A stretch of 64,000 bases of DNA, taken from contig JBANDB010000001.1 of NCBI GenBank assembly GCA_037576215.1, positions 2,232,001-2,296,000 on the forward strand, given 5' to 3'. A program made the position numbers and the translations under genes. The notes below the pieces were generated by a model that saw only the letters and a list, made by a program, of their open reading frames with translations, did no database searches and was not told where the DNA came from. The stretch is from Armillaria gallica (Eukaryota; Basidiomycota; Agaricomycetes; Agaricales; Physalacriaceae). This document shows, piece after piece, positions 25,248 through 36,291 of this stretch (positions are counted from its first letter, which is position 1; each line of letters starts with the position of its first letter).

Positions 25248-27628
25248 CTACTCTGGGTTGATAAGACTCTTTAGCGGAACCGGCAGATTTGGATTCGGGC
25301 TAATCTGGGGTAATGGCGGACCCTGTGTGAGTACGAATGGTTCCGTGGCCGTCTTCAGTTCACCGTTTCCATACACATCCTTGGCCTTTGGTGCCTCGAA
25401 TGGATGCGCCTCTGTATTGAAAACGTCTGCACAAGGCCATGAGATTTACAGTAATACTTGAAGAACAGAGTGAATGAGCTTACATTTGTCGAGACTGATA
25501 TGGTCCGGGTCGTCGAAGGTCAAATATCTACCGGAAGGTCGAATAAGCCTCGCACAACACTAGAGAGGAATGTCGCTTACAAGTATTTAAGCACCTCTGC
25601 GAACCAAAAGCTTTCCATGTCATCTATCTTCGAGGAATTTTTGTTGTTGACATCATTTATGCCTGCGAACGCAACTGTGGCCGGAAGGAAGGTGTTAAAG
25701 CTTTTGATAGCACTCGCTGCGCGGTCCAAGTACTTGGTATCACCAGTGGCACGCCAGGCGTAGAAATTTGATTCCAAGACCTCCGGTCTTTGGATGTAAT
25801 CCGATCCCGTGATGTAGAATCCATGTTGTTGGTAGAAAGATAGTTGATCAGCGCTGATGCTAGACCCGCCAGTGAAATTGCCATCGCTTGAGATAAAAGC
25901 AAATGTTTCGGGACCGATACCAGTCCTAGGACTGGTCAGACAAAGATTATTAGTGGCGGTATGGAAACCGACTTACGCAGTGCTGGCGTATGTGTTCCAG
26001 CATGCATCGACAAGCTGCAGTGCGATGTCCACGATGGTTTGGTTGTTCAATAGCTTTCCACCTGTTCATTAACCAAATCAGTTGAAGAATTTGAACACGT
26101 AGGTAGAACAAACAAACCAAACAGCCAATTACCACCATGAAAGCATGCCAGGTGAGAGCCAATATGACGAATAGTCCTCGAATCGTCGAAATCAGCTAGA
26201 TAAACGTGATTTCCGACAGTTGATGTCTGCATTGCCCAACCTTGAATGAGAAGAGTGGTAACATGTGCGGAGTGACATACCCTGAGGAGATGTTGGATCG
26301 ATGAATCGACAGCAGTACGCCAAGTCTCAACGAAAAGTGGGTTGTCTGTATTGGATAGTCGAGCATGCTTTATCAAGTATTCAAAATAGCTGTCAGATCC
26401 GCCGCCCCATGTCTGTAATATGTTATGGTAGCTTGATTATAACCACAAGGGTGGGAAACTTACAACGTAGCCTCCTACGAATCCACCTGTTGTAGGGTTA
26501 ATACCTTGAGCGGCCAAACCTGATCGAAATTAAGTTAACACAAAAGTAGAACTTATGACGAGGTAAAGTACCTGGAAGAGGAGCCGGCTGGAGATTTATG
26601 ATGAGCAGGGACTAGATTTCAATGACGGGAACCTACAAGATTCGCGATTTGGCGGACAGCGCCCTCAGTCAGTTGAGCGTATGTTTTATTTCCGGTGTAT
26701 TTGGTTAACGTCTCCCATTCTAGGGTTAACTACAATGGCTATCAGCAAAGCCGAAAGGCAGCGCGCTTTCAAACCTTACCGTCCCAGCTTCGGCAATATT
26801 GGACTATGAATAACTTGACAGTCAGCCGTATAACAGGCGCTGCGTTATGAGGTGTACGTACGGTAGATAGGGTCGGGGAATCATCTGAAAAATCAACGAA
26901 GCCAAACGGAATAGTTTGGTTCTAATGACCTATTCAGTTTGTTCATAGCACCGAGGATCCGTTGTGCTGACCTGGAGAAGCCATCCTTTTGACAGTTTAT
27001 CCGCGAGTTGTTTGGCCTTCGCAACTAGTACCGCGTCTTTCTTACCGCCGAGTTCATATGCACTGAGAAGACCGCCGACATATCGTATCGTAGACTCAAA
27101 TACGCTAACAGTATCGGACGTCTGTGACCGACTGAAGTCGATATTGTGGGAAAAATTGGCAGCCTCAGAGAACAAATCCTGTGGGCTATTAGCCTCGAAT
27201 GTAGTAAGTTAACAACAACACGAAGTCTCGACATACATCTAGACCCATGATTTTCTGCGTAAGAACATGGATGAATAACGTCATGGCAGATTTTGGTAGT
27301 GAAAGCGTACCATGGTGGACATCGCGTCGACGATTGATGCACCCCACCCGTTGCGGCCATCTGAGAAGCCCTCGCTCACTGGTAATAAACCATCGTGACC
27401 AAACGCGAATTTCCTGCCGAGGTTTCGTTAGGTTCAACAATATGGAATACAATGTGGAACGCCATACTTATAAGCTGCATAGCTCTCCTGGAAGATTTCC
27501 TTGACGGCGTCACGATGAATAGACGCGTCTTTGGGAAGCCTCAGACCTGCTTTCTGGATAGGGCCTGCGATAGTTGCGGTGCACAGTAGTACTGGGATTA
27601 AACACTTTGGGAGCCAGTGGGAGATCAT
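25248..27628 (-). CDS. GH47 alpha-1,2-mannosidase, class I
   Basis: Secretory-pathway mannosidase of family 47 that removes alpha-1,2-linked mannose from Man9-type N-glycans in the ER/Golgi or outside the cell. A signal peptide ([22 protein letters not shown]) precedes an (alpha/alpha)7-barrel domain spread over many small exons. Visible family blocks in order: [135 protein letters not shown], and FNTEAHPF near the end, whose Thr binds the catalytic calcium. All are intact, so an active enzyme is expected. The Pro-rich tail ends ...LKSLINPE at 25248. The single-domain form with a cleavable signal resembles secreted fungal alpha-1,2-mannosidases. Several internal exon borders were inferred from family order rather than each being summed. 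Confidence 0.9.
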
Positions 27629-28298
27629 CTTAGAGAGGACTGGAAAATCAGTGCGCTGTAAACCTTGATATATAAGGGGACGTACATTATCATAGAAGGC
27701 TCATAAGGGTTCGCCATCGCGATGTGGCGGAGTTAAGGATAGTTTGCTACATGCCCTGGAGTCGGTGATTCCGGTTGATGCAGATAAAATAGTTACTCTG
27801 AAATTATATTGCATTTGGCATCGACAGACGGACAGCCAGGCACTTTAGCAGAAGACGTGCCGCGTGGAAAGCAGACAGAAGTGCAGCCCGCCCCTCGATA
27901 GAAGAGCAAAAAAAGAAGTTTTCTCATATGCGCATGGACCGCCGCCTCGTGATATATACTCGGGAGTTTATTGGCTTGATTGCGACGATCTAGAAGACAT
28001 GCGCTGGGAAAGATAGGTAATGATGTGGCGAAAGAGAAATATAAAAAGCATGGAACCGATGAACTGCCGCGGTCAGCGTAGATTGTTCCTTCCTTTGTAT
28101 CTCTTCGAACAGAAATCTTTCATCCAAGAAAAGATAGCTTTCATACATTGAGGCGATAAAGCGAACAAGGGCATACAGTGGCTCATAGTCGGATCTGCAC
28201 AACCAGGGGGAGTCAAGTGTGAACGAAAGCATAGGAAGTGATATGTGCTCGTAAGCAAGTTTCTATATGTTCTAAGTTGGATGCATGCCAGTGAATTA
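27629..28298. other. GH47 promoter side, no supported gene
   Basis: About 670 bp upstream of the GH47 start. A TTATATATC box (minus strand) about 40 nt upstream of the ATG is a possible TATA element. No coding sequence recognised. Confidence 0.45.
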
Positions 28299-28322
28299 CA
28301 CCCCCAAACGGCGAATCACTTG
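28299..28322 (+). repeat. Left terminal inverted repeat
   Basis: 24-bp left end of the TIR element, flanked by TA. Pairs with 29134-29157 on the opposite strand with two mismatches. Confidence 0.75.
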
Positions 28323-28467
28323 GGACCAGTGAAAAGGAGTTTACTTGTCACAAGTAATGCATTTCCGTTTTTTCACTGTTCAACCACTTGCCTGAAATAC
28401 CCCGCAAGATACTTCTGACAAATATTCACTTCACTTCCCATCACTGTTAGCATTCTAGATCGTAGAA

Positions 28468-28745
28468 ATGCCATCGGGCCGACGGACTTCCTTCAAGTTC
28501 CGCGCTTCGACAGATGACAAGTTCAACCACAACCACGACATTCTTCGACGACTCTTCCATTCAGCTGCGTACGATCCTGCTCAGAGCCTCAAAGTGCATT
28601 CCAGTCTTTGCATGAGCTTTTCTTAGCCGACACCGCAGCTCCTACATGCGCTGCACCCCCTCTGAAGAAGACAGCAAAACTCCTTTTCGACAGGGCACAC
28701 CTTGTCTCTGTTATCGATCGGCTATTCTCCAATAGTTTGAAGTAG
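28468..28745 (+). pseudogene. Frameshifted coding-like segment in TIR element
   Basis: An ATG at 28468 opens a Lys/Arg- and His-rich frame (MPSGRRTSFKFRASTDDKFN...) that stops after about 50 codons. The +1 frame continues with AFQSLHELFLADTAAPTCAA and AKLLFDRAHLVSVIDRLFSN to a stop at 28745. Together they would make about 90 residues. I recognise no family and no transposase motif. It could be a decayed captured host fragment, or chance. Confidence 0.3.
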
Positions 28746-29133
28746 GTATTCATATTTATCACATTCGTATAGCCTATATATAAGAAAGGGATGGATGGCA
28801 GATGGCAAAAGCTCCATGGGACAGATCAGAGGGGGATGGGATGGCGTCGACTTGCCTCACGCAGTAGGGCCCAGGTAGTAATGGCGGCGATATGGATGTA
28901 CACGTACAGTAATATTCATTGAGCAATGTATCTTCTAAACAACCGTAATTTCTGTGGCTAAAATAGAAAATACCGCGAAAATTGCTCCCTCACAGCGGTC
29001 AAACTGACCCCGTTTATTTGGAATCAAGGCATTGCCTGACAATTATGGTGACTCTGCGTGGCAATGATTTGTCAGGTACTGCGAGCAAGTGAACCTGTCA
29101 CTTGGAATTTGAGATACTTCCAATCACTGTGAG

Positions 29134-29157
29134 CAAGTGATTCGCCGTTTGGCAGTG
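29134..29157 (-). repeat. Right terminal inverted repeat
   Basis: 24-bp right end of the TIR element, flanked by TA at 29158-29159. Confidence 0.75.
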
Positions 29158-29184
29158 TAAAAGAAGTTTGCGTGGCTGTGTCGA

Positions 29185-29207
29185 TCGTGACAGCGTTACT
29201 GTCACGA
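29185..29207. promoter_or_regulatory. Inverted repeat upstream of alpha-COP
   Basis: Perfect 9-bp arms TCGTGACAG / CTGTCACGA around a 5-nt centre, about 140 nt upstream of the alpha-COP start codon. It could be a dimeric factor site; function not shown. Confidence 0.35.
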
Positions 29208-29342
29208 AAATCGCCGTCACGACGACGTACAGGGCCACGTCTTAATTTCAGAGTCCACCATACCGCGGTGTCCTGATTTCACTTCTTGCCGCCTCTTTCT
29301 TTATTTTCTCTGATAATTTGGCGGAATTAGACGGTATCGAGC

Positions 29343-32300
29343 ATGTCTGTTATGCTCACCAAGTTCGAGTCGAAAAGCAACCGCGTCAAAGGTAGCAGTT
29401 TCTCTCGCGAATACTGTGCAGTAGCTCACTTTGAACAGGACTTGCATTCCACCCTACGCAACCTCTTCTCGCAGCAGCGCTTCATAATGGGAGCGTACAG
29501 CTCTGGAACTACAGGATGGGGGTGCTGGTGGACAGATTCGAGGAGCATGAAGGCTCGTTGTTTTCTGCAACATCGCTCTGCGTGCTGATCCGCATACAGG
29601 ACCTGTTCGAGGCGTCGATTTTCATTTGAGCCGGGCGCTGCTGGTGACAGGAGGAGACGACTACAAAATCAAAGTCTGGGGTGCGCCGCCTTTTTCCTCA
29701 ATCCCTGTTATACGACCCTAATTGCCGCATACACAGACATACGGCCGCAAAACAGGCGATGCCTTTTCACTCTCCACGGACATCTTGACTATGTTCGAAC
29801 GGTACAATTCCACCACGAAATGCCCTGGATTGTGAGTCTCTATCCATTTCATGTGCTGTGGTATCCAATATTTCTTTGCCAGATCTCGACTTCCGACGAC
29901 CAAACCATACGCATATGGAACAGTACATCTCGCAACTGCATCGCTGTCCTCACTGGTCATTCTCATTATGTCATGTCCGCGTTCTTCCACCCCAAAGATG
30001 ACCTCGTCGTGTCCGCGTCCATGGACCAGACGGTGCGCGTCTGGGACATCTCTGGACTTAGAAAGGGCTCTCCGAACACTGGCCCCGGGAACTTCGAAAC
30101 ATTTGACACCTTTTCCACCGTCAAATACGTTCTCGAAGGCCACGACCGTGGTGTCAACTACGCCGTTTTCCACCCCACGCTACCCTTGATCCTGTCAGCC
30201 GCCGACGACCGAACCATTAAAATATGGAGAATGAGTGAGACCAAGGCATGGGAGGTTGATTCATGTCGTGGGCACTTCAATAACGTCTCGAGCGCTCTAT
30301 TCCATCCCAAGTACGAACTCATTGTCTCATGCGGTGAGGACAAGACCGTGCGTGTGTGGGACTTAGCGAAGAGGACGGCAATACAGACCTTCAGACGGGA
30401 ACATGATCGATTCTGGGTCCTCGCTTCTCACCCAAACCTGAATTTGTTTGCAGCTGGACATGACAGCGGTCTCATCGTCTTCAAGCTAGAACGCGAGCGA
30501 CCCGCATTCGCTGTGAATGGTGACACGCTCTACTACATCCGCGATAAATACGTCCGCTCGTATGACTTCAATACTGGCGCGGATATTGGCCTCCTGAGCG
30601 TGCGGAAGTTCGGCAGCCCCTACGTACCCCCGAGAACTTTGAGTTTTAATCCTTCAGAGAAGGCCATCATAACGACAATATCGTCCGACAATGGAATTTT
30701 CGAGCTTACCCCACTACCCCAGCAGTCACAGGCCGAGGTTAAAGATTCCAGTGTGGATGGCAAGAAGGGTTCTGGACAAAGTGCCATCTTTGTCGCTCGT
30801 AACAGATTTGCGGTGTTAAACAAAGCGTCGCAGGTATGTCTATCTATATGAGGAACGTTTCGCGGCTTATGTTTGTACGCAAGCTCATTGAAGTCCGGGA
30901 TTTGTCGAACACCGTCGTGAAGACTGTCAAGCCACCAGTTCAAACGAACGAGATCTTTTATGGAGGAACTTCCAGTATCATCCTTAGCTCTACAGCATCC
31001 GTTGTCCTGTTCGACCTCCAACAGCAGAAAACCATAGCTGAGATCAATAGCCCTCCCGTAAAATACGTCTCCTGGAGTGCAGACAACTCAATGGTTGCTT
31101 TGATGAGCAAGCATAGTGCGTTCTATCCGATTGTCCTTTGAAACCTTTCAACTGATTTAATTGTAGCAATTACCATCTCCAATCGGAACTTCACGCAGAG
31201 TAGTCTCATACACGAAACTATTCGTATAAAGTCTGGTGCTTGGGATGACTCTGGGGTCTTCATATATTCCACCCTCAACCACGTCAAGTATTGTCTATAC
31301 CAGGGGTATGTACACCACATTGTGACTATCTGGGTCAAAGGCTGATGTCTACTAGTGACCACGGCGTTATATGTACTCTGGATAACCCGGTATATCTCAC
31401 CCGCGTTAAGGGAAAGACCGTACATTGTCTCGATCGTTCTGCCCGTCCTCGCACCATTACATTTGATCCTACAGAGTACCGGTTCAAGCTTGCTTTACTT
31501 AGGAACAACTACGAAGAGATGTTGTACATCATCAAGACCTCAACGTTGATAGGGCAGAGTATTATCGGATATCTGCAACAAAAAGGTTTCCCTGAGGTTT
31601 GATGCGACGACTTTCATCCGCAGGAGCGCATACTTATTGTCATACAGATCGCACTTCATTTTGTGCAGGATACGAACACTCGATTTGAGTTGGCCATTGA
31701 GTGTGGAAATCTGGATGTGGCAATGGAAACGGCCAGGACGATTGATCGACCTGAATGCTGGGAACGCCTGGCACAACAAGCTTTAAAGCAGGGTAACCAC
31801 AAGGTGTGTAGTCTTCCCATACTTTTGAGATTCTAGCTGACGGTATGATGTAGATTGTCGAGAAAGCGTATCAGCAAACGAAAAACTTTGACAAATTGTC
31901 GTTTTTATATCTGGCAACAGGAAGTACCGATAAGCTATCGAAAATGCAAAAGATCGCTGACGCTAGAGGGGACCCCATGTCGCGATTCCATAATGCACTG
32001 TATGCGGGAGATGTTACTGGCCGAATAGCTGTTCTTCGGGACGTTGGAATGCGTAGGTGGCTGCTTACCTTATAATAGGATCTACCATTCATTGTATCAC
32101 AGATCCACTCGCATACCTCACAGCTAAAACCAACGGCCTAGAGGAGCTCGCAGAAGAGATCCTTGAGGCGGCCGGGCTCACTGCTGACGACGTAGATGAT
32201 GTGCCTGCGTTTGGGCTTTCGACCCTGAAACCTCCACCTGTTGTGACACAGACAACCGACCTCGTCTGGCCTGTTGTTTCTGCTGGCGAGAACTTCTTCG

Positions 32301-33631
32301 ACCGTGCCTTGGCCAGTGGAAGCTTGGAAGGCATTGAGACCCCATACACCAATGGAGACGCGGCTGCAGGAGGCTCCTCAGCTTTGGATGCTTGGGCCCA
32401 AGAAGAAGCAGATGCAGATATCGATCCCGAGGAGGAAGGGTGGGAGCTTGACGCGGATGCTGAGGAGGACGAGCCATCAGCAGACATTAATGGCGACGTT
32501 GAGGTTCCTGAAGATGAGGATCTCGGGGCTGGTGCAAACCCAGGAGTCGATGAGACAGAGTTGTGGGTACGCAACTCGCCCTTAGCTGCTGACCATGTTG
32601 CGGCCGGATCATTTGAGACTGCTATGCAGGTACGTCGTGACCGTATGCCAAGGTCCAGAATTCTAAAGCTGACTCGATGCCTATCGTAGTTACTCAACCG
32701 TCAGCTTGGTATTGTCAATTTTGCCCAGCTCAAGTCACTGTTCCTCTCTGTCTATCGTTCATCGCATACGTATCTTTCACCAGTTGCGTCATTGCCACCT
32801 CTGCAGCTGCACATCCGACGGAACCCCACGGAGACATCTCCCGGGCGTGTATTACCTATTGCCGTTCTTTCCTTGAAATCTGTGCACACGGAACTCTCTG
32901 AAGGATACCGGTTTGTGTCTGGGAACAAGCTTGCGGAAGCTCAGACTGCTTTCCGTTCCGTCCTTCAGTCGCTTCTATTGATTGCCCTTACTTCTGATAA
33001 CGAGGCTAAACTTGTACGTTTCTGTGTCTGCTATTCCCATATATATTTAATCATCTGGTTTTCTAGTGGAGAGAGACCGTAACAGCGGCCCGTGAATACC
33101 TCCTTGCTGTTTCCATCGAGCTCGAGCGACGTCGGATCGCAGAAGAGGAACCAGGCAATCTGCGACGAATACTAGAATTGGCAGCCTATTTCACGCAATG
33201 CCAGCTCCAACCTCCACATCTGCAAATTGCGTTGCGGAGTGCCATTGGAGTCTTCTCCAAGGCCAACAACCAGGCTGCCGCGGCCCGGTTTGCGAAGCGG
33301 TTGTTAGAACTCAAACCTGACCCCAAGATAGTTGCTCAAGTACGTACATTATGGCTCCTCTTTGTTCCGAGGTGCTGATGCTTCCCAGGCTCGACAACGT
33401 ATTGCTGCCGGGGATCGGAATCCTCGAAATGCGGTCGAGATTACCTATGATGAGTTCACGCCGTTCGAGATCTGTGCTGCGACGTACACGCCAATTTATA
33501 AAGGATCACCGTCGGTTCGGTGTCCGTACACCGATGCAGCGTACCTACCAGAGTTCAAGGGTAAGCTGGATCCTCTTACGCAACTTACGGAGATTGGGGC
33601 AGCTGCTTCTGGGTTGCCTGCTCCTTGGTAA
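29343..33631 (+). CDS. COP1: Coatomer subunit alpha (alpha-COP)
   Basis: Largest COPI coat subunit, required for Golgi-to-ER retrieval; its propeller binds KKxx cargo tails. The product is about 1,200 aa, the family's usual size. An N-terminal WD40 propeller begins [20 protein letters not shown], with repeats such as [52 protein letters not shown] and [11 protein letters not shown] second propeller region (TITISNRNF...[16 protein letters not shown]) follows, then the alpha-solenoid ([41 protein letters not shown]). After an acidic linker the C-terminal coatomer alpha domain starts near [18 protein letters not shown] and ends [14 protein letters not shown]...LPAPW. At least 13 exons. The intron at 29553-29599 starts with GC rather than GT. 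A broken copy of the 3' end lies 2 kb downstream. Symbol follows yeast COP1/RET1. Confidence 0.96.
29553..29599 (+). other. GC-AG intron in alpha-COP gene
   Basis: 47-nt intron, donor GCTCGT, acceptor TACAG. Only this splice joins DRFEEHEG to PVRGVDFH, the invariant end of WD repeat 1. Confidence 0.7.
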
Positions 33632-35396
33632 TGATACGACTCAATGGGTGGATGGATCGCGTTTATTTGTCTGTCGATACAGAAATTAATTTTTTTATTT
33701 TGGCCATTGACTTGTTGTGGGTCAACTCGGTAACCGCAGTGTCGGTTGTCCGTTGTTCCGTTCGTTTTTATCACCAAATTTCCACCGCGCATTAGAAACA
33801 TCAGTTCTATGAATCAGAGGGTGGAAGTAACACGGGTCCTCTTATGGATGGAATACCTCTACACGACAGCATTGGGATGCTAAGGAGTTTTGATATAAGC
33901 CACATTCAGACACTGTGATCCTCGCTAAACTAAACGCATATCTTAGGTGGTGGTATAACAGCTATCTCTGCACACCCTAGGTATCAAAGATGGATTCATG
34001 ACATTCAGCATCAGTGGTACTTTCACCATGAGACTCGAAGGACTCTCAGACCTGTATTCTTTGATGCCTACTGGTTCGAACATCGACTTCATGCATTCAT
34101 GCCCTCTGATTACATGACAGTGTGCGGAGAAACGGACAGAACCATGATCAGCATGGACGAAACCAAGTTGAAACGAAGCACGGTAAGCTGAGCCTTTCGG
34201 GAACGACCATAAATTTTGCACCTACCCTCAATTCGACGCTGTTCGGTGTGACACGTAGCCGGGTAGTCGAAGACTTAGACGGAATTTTGCAGTTGTGATT
34301 CACCATTTTGAACCCGCAAAGCCAGGCAGTCGAGACAGGTGCCTTGGGTACTTAAATACAACGGTGTATGGCACTGCATTTTTTCCCCTTTCCTATGTAC
34401 TCAGAAGTACGTGCATTTACCAACTGCACCACAGACGAAACCAACTGCAATTGCAGCCCATACATCGGTCAGGATGCAGTCTTCGTTCAGGTTACCCCCC
34501 TTCTCTGAGGAACCGTTTATCGAGCGGCAGATGGGGTCATCACATCTGTGACATCTCTAACACTCCTCCACTCAGTTACACCGGTCTTTCTGGTCTAATG
34601 TGGGTTCGCATTGGCGTCACTGTTCCATTCATGATCCGAAGCTCAAATGGGACCGGTACTTTGCTGACTACGGTCCAAAATTTTCCGGCCATTCAAAATT
34701 TCAATGGGTATCGGGATGCACGCCATCGAGCACTGCTGGCAGACGTTCAGCGAGACCGTGACGTCATCCTCTTCCAGATAATTCAATGAAATAACATGTC
34801 CTTACGGTGACGAAGTCACAGTTGCGGTAGTACGACTGAATGGAATAGTATAGGCCCTCACATCCATGCTCAGACGTTTTGTTGGAGCCAACATACCAAC
34901 ACCATCAATCTTCTATTCGGCGCCGTAGCTCCTGATCCCAATAAGTGATCACAACCAGATGCGCCGACGGGTTGTAACTTATACGTTACCGCAGGTAAAA
35001 CTAGTATCCAGTTTCAACATCACAGCAATTGGCGCAACGGACACCTTCCTCCTGCCAGTATCCCTGACTGCACCTGCATAGATATTCAATGATTAGCTTC
35101 CAAATACATATCCTATTGCTCTAATAAGTCATTTGAAGAAGAGGTACCATATTTGACAACTGCCAAAGCAAGGTTACCGACAACTGCCAGTTGAGTACTA
35201 TTTTTGAGCAACCAAAACACCTTGTGTCTTCAGCTTCACGATCCATTCGGTTTGCGTTCAGACGGTTCAGAATCTAAGAAACTGTGCTCTATTGAAACTC
35301 ATCTAGCGAAAAGTATTAAGATCCAAGAATTGATTTTTTTAACAACACAACATCCAATGGTGGAGGGTACAGACGAGTAAGCTTTTTGTAAGCTTT
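33632..35396. other. Intergenic with coding-like shards
   Basis: About 1.8 kb between alpha-COP and its partial copy. Around 33.94-34.22 kb both strands are open. From 34.37 to 35.08 kb the plus strand has possible small exons, for example FTNCTTDETNCNCSPYIGQD at about 34410 and SSFNITAIGATDTFLLPVSL ending at a stop near 35083. Frames do not join into one model I trust. It may be a decayed or unusual secreted-protein gene. Confidence 0.35.
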
Positions 35397-35817
35397 GTTT
35401 GCAGAGCGCTTGTTGGAACTATGTTAGAACTAGTACTCAAACCTGACCCCAAGATAGTTGCTCAGGTACGTACATATGGCTCCCCTTTGTTCCGAGCACA
35501 CCTCCCACGCTCGACAACGTATTGCCGCCGGAACCGGAATCCTCGAAATGCAGTCGAGATTACCTATGATGAGTTCACGCCGTTCGAGATTTGTGCTGCG
35601 ACGTACACGCCCATTTATAAAGGATCGCCGTCAGTGGTACCTAGAGTTCAAGGGTAAGCTGGATCCTCTTACGCAACTTACGGAGATTGAGGCAGCTGCT
35701 TCTGGGTTGCCTGCTTCTTGATGATGATACGGCTCAATGGGTGGATGGATCGCGACGTTTATTTGTTTGTCGATACAGAAATCAATTTTTATTTAGGCCA
35801 TTGACTTGTTGGGGTTG
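35397..35817 (+). pseudogene. Partial copy of alpha-COP 3' end
   Basis: This stretch closely repeats 33288-33717: the end of the penultimate exon, the last intron, the last exon and 3' flank. The intron is kept, so the copy arose through DNA rather than mRNA. Damage: the intron acceptor CCCAG has become CCCAC; 26 nt are missing inside the last exon (around 35630), shifting frame; the terminal TGG-TAA has become TGA-TGA; there is also a small insertion near 35425. No N-terminal part is present. It cannot make alpha-COP. Confidence 0.88.
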
Positions 35818-36291
35818 TTACGTCTTCCCGTAGAGGACGGATATAAAGGGTGAGTTTACAAGAGCAGCTGGATCCTCGGCGCTCTTGAGTGAGCTCTCAG
35901 CGTTGGGGGCCAAGATGGATCCAGGCAGTCTGTCATGCCAGCAAGCGTGGTTAGTGCGGGGATAACCGGGTTGGGCACATGCGCCACCCAAGGAAATTGC
36001 GGTCAGTCAGTGGTGAGGGATGCCCCACCACGAGGCCAAGTTTGCCCAGGAAACGGTGCAGTGATGTGCCTTCGAAGAAAGAAAAGAGAAGGCAAAACTT
36101 CATGCGGAAGACGCCAAGAATGGACCCCGGTCTTTCCGATCTCGGCCGTAATGAGTGAGAGCGGAAATCCGATCCAAAATATATGACGCCAAGATGGCTG
36201 CATTCCACTTGAAAAGCTGCCAACCGGTTCGTTTCTTTTCCCCTTACCGCCCTGTCTCGCTCTCTCACCTGCAGTCTCTCATTTTCCAGAC
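35818..36291. other. Intergenic, promoter side of DUF1275 gene
   Basis: About 470 bp. A pyrimidine-rich stretch (CCTGTCTCGCTCTCTCACC) just before the start codon at 36292 resembles fungal CT-rich promoter or leader sequence. Confidence 0.45.

Larger units (their letters stand above)
28299..29157. mobile_element. TIR element, TA target duplication
   Basis: An 859-bp segment is bounded by inverted repeats. The left end CACCCCCAAACGGCGAATCA continues CTTG; the complement of the right end is the same over 22 of 24 positions, differing only at positions 4 and 5. Weaker similarity continues to about 45 bp. Both ends abut TA dinucleotides (28297-28298, 29158-29159), the target duplication of Tc1/mariner-type transposons. 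No transposase domain is visible inside. A frameshifted coding-like segment lies at 28468-28745. I read it as a non-autonomous element, class assigned by ends only. Confidence 0.7.

Noticed and set aside
32089..32697. 202-codon minus-strand frame opposite alpha-COP
   Set aside because: It is a shadow of the acidic alpha-COP linker; low-complexity Ser/Ala composition follows from the other strand.
33943..34221. 92-codon minus-strand frame
   Set aside because: The plus strand is open over the same span and neither protein is recognisable.
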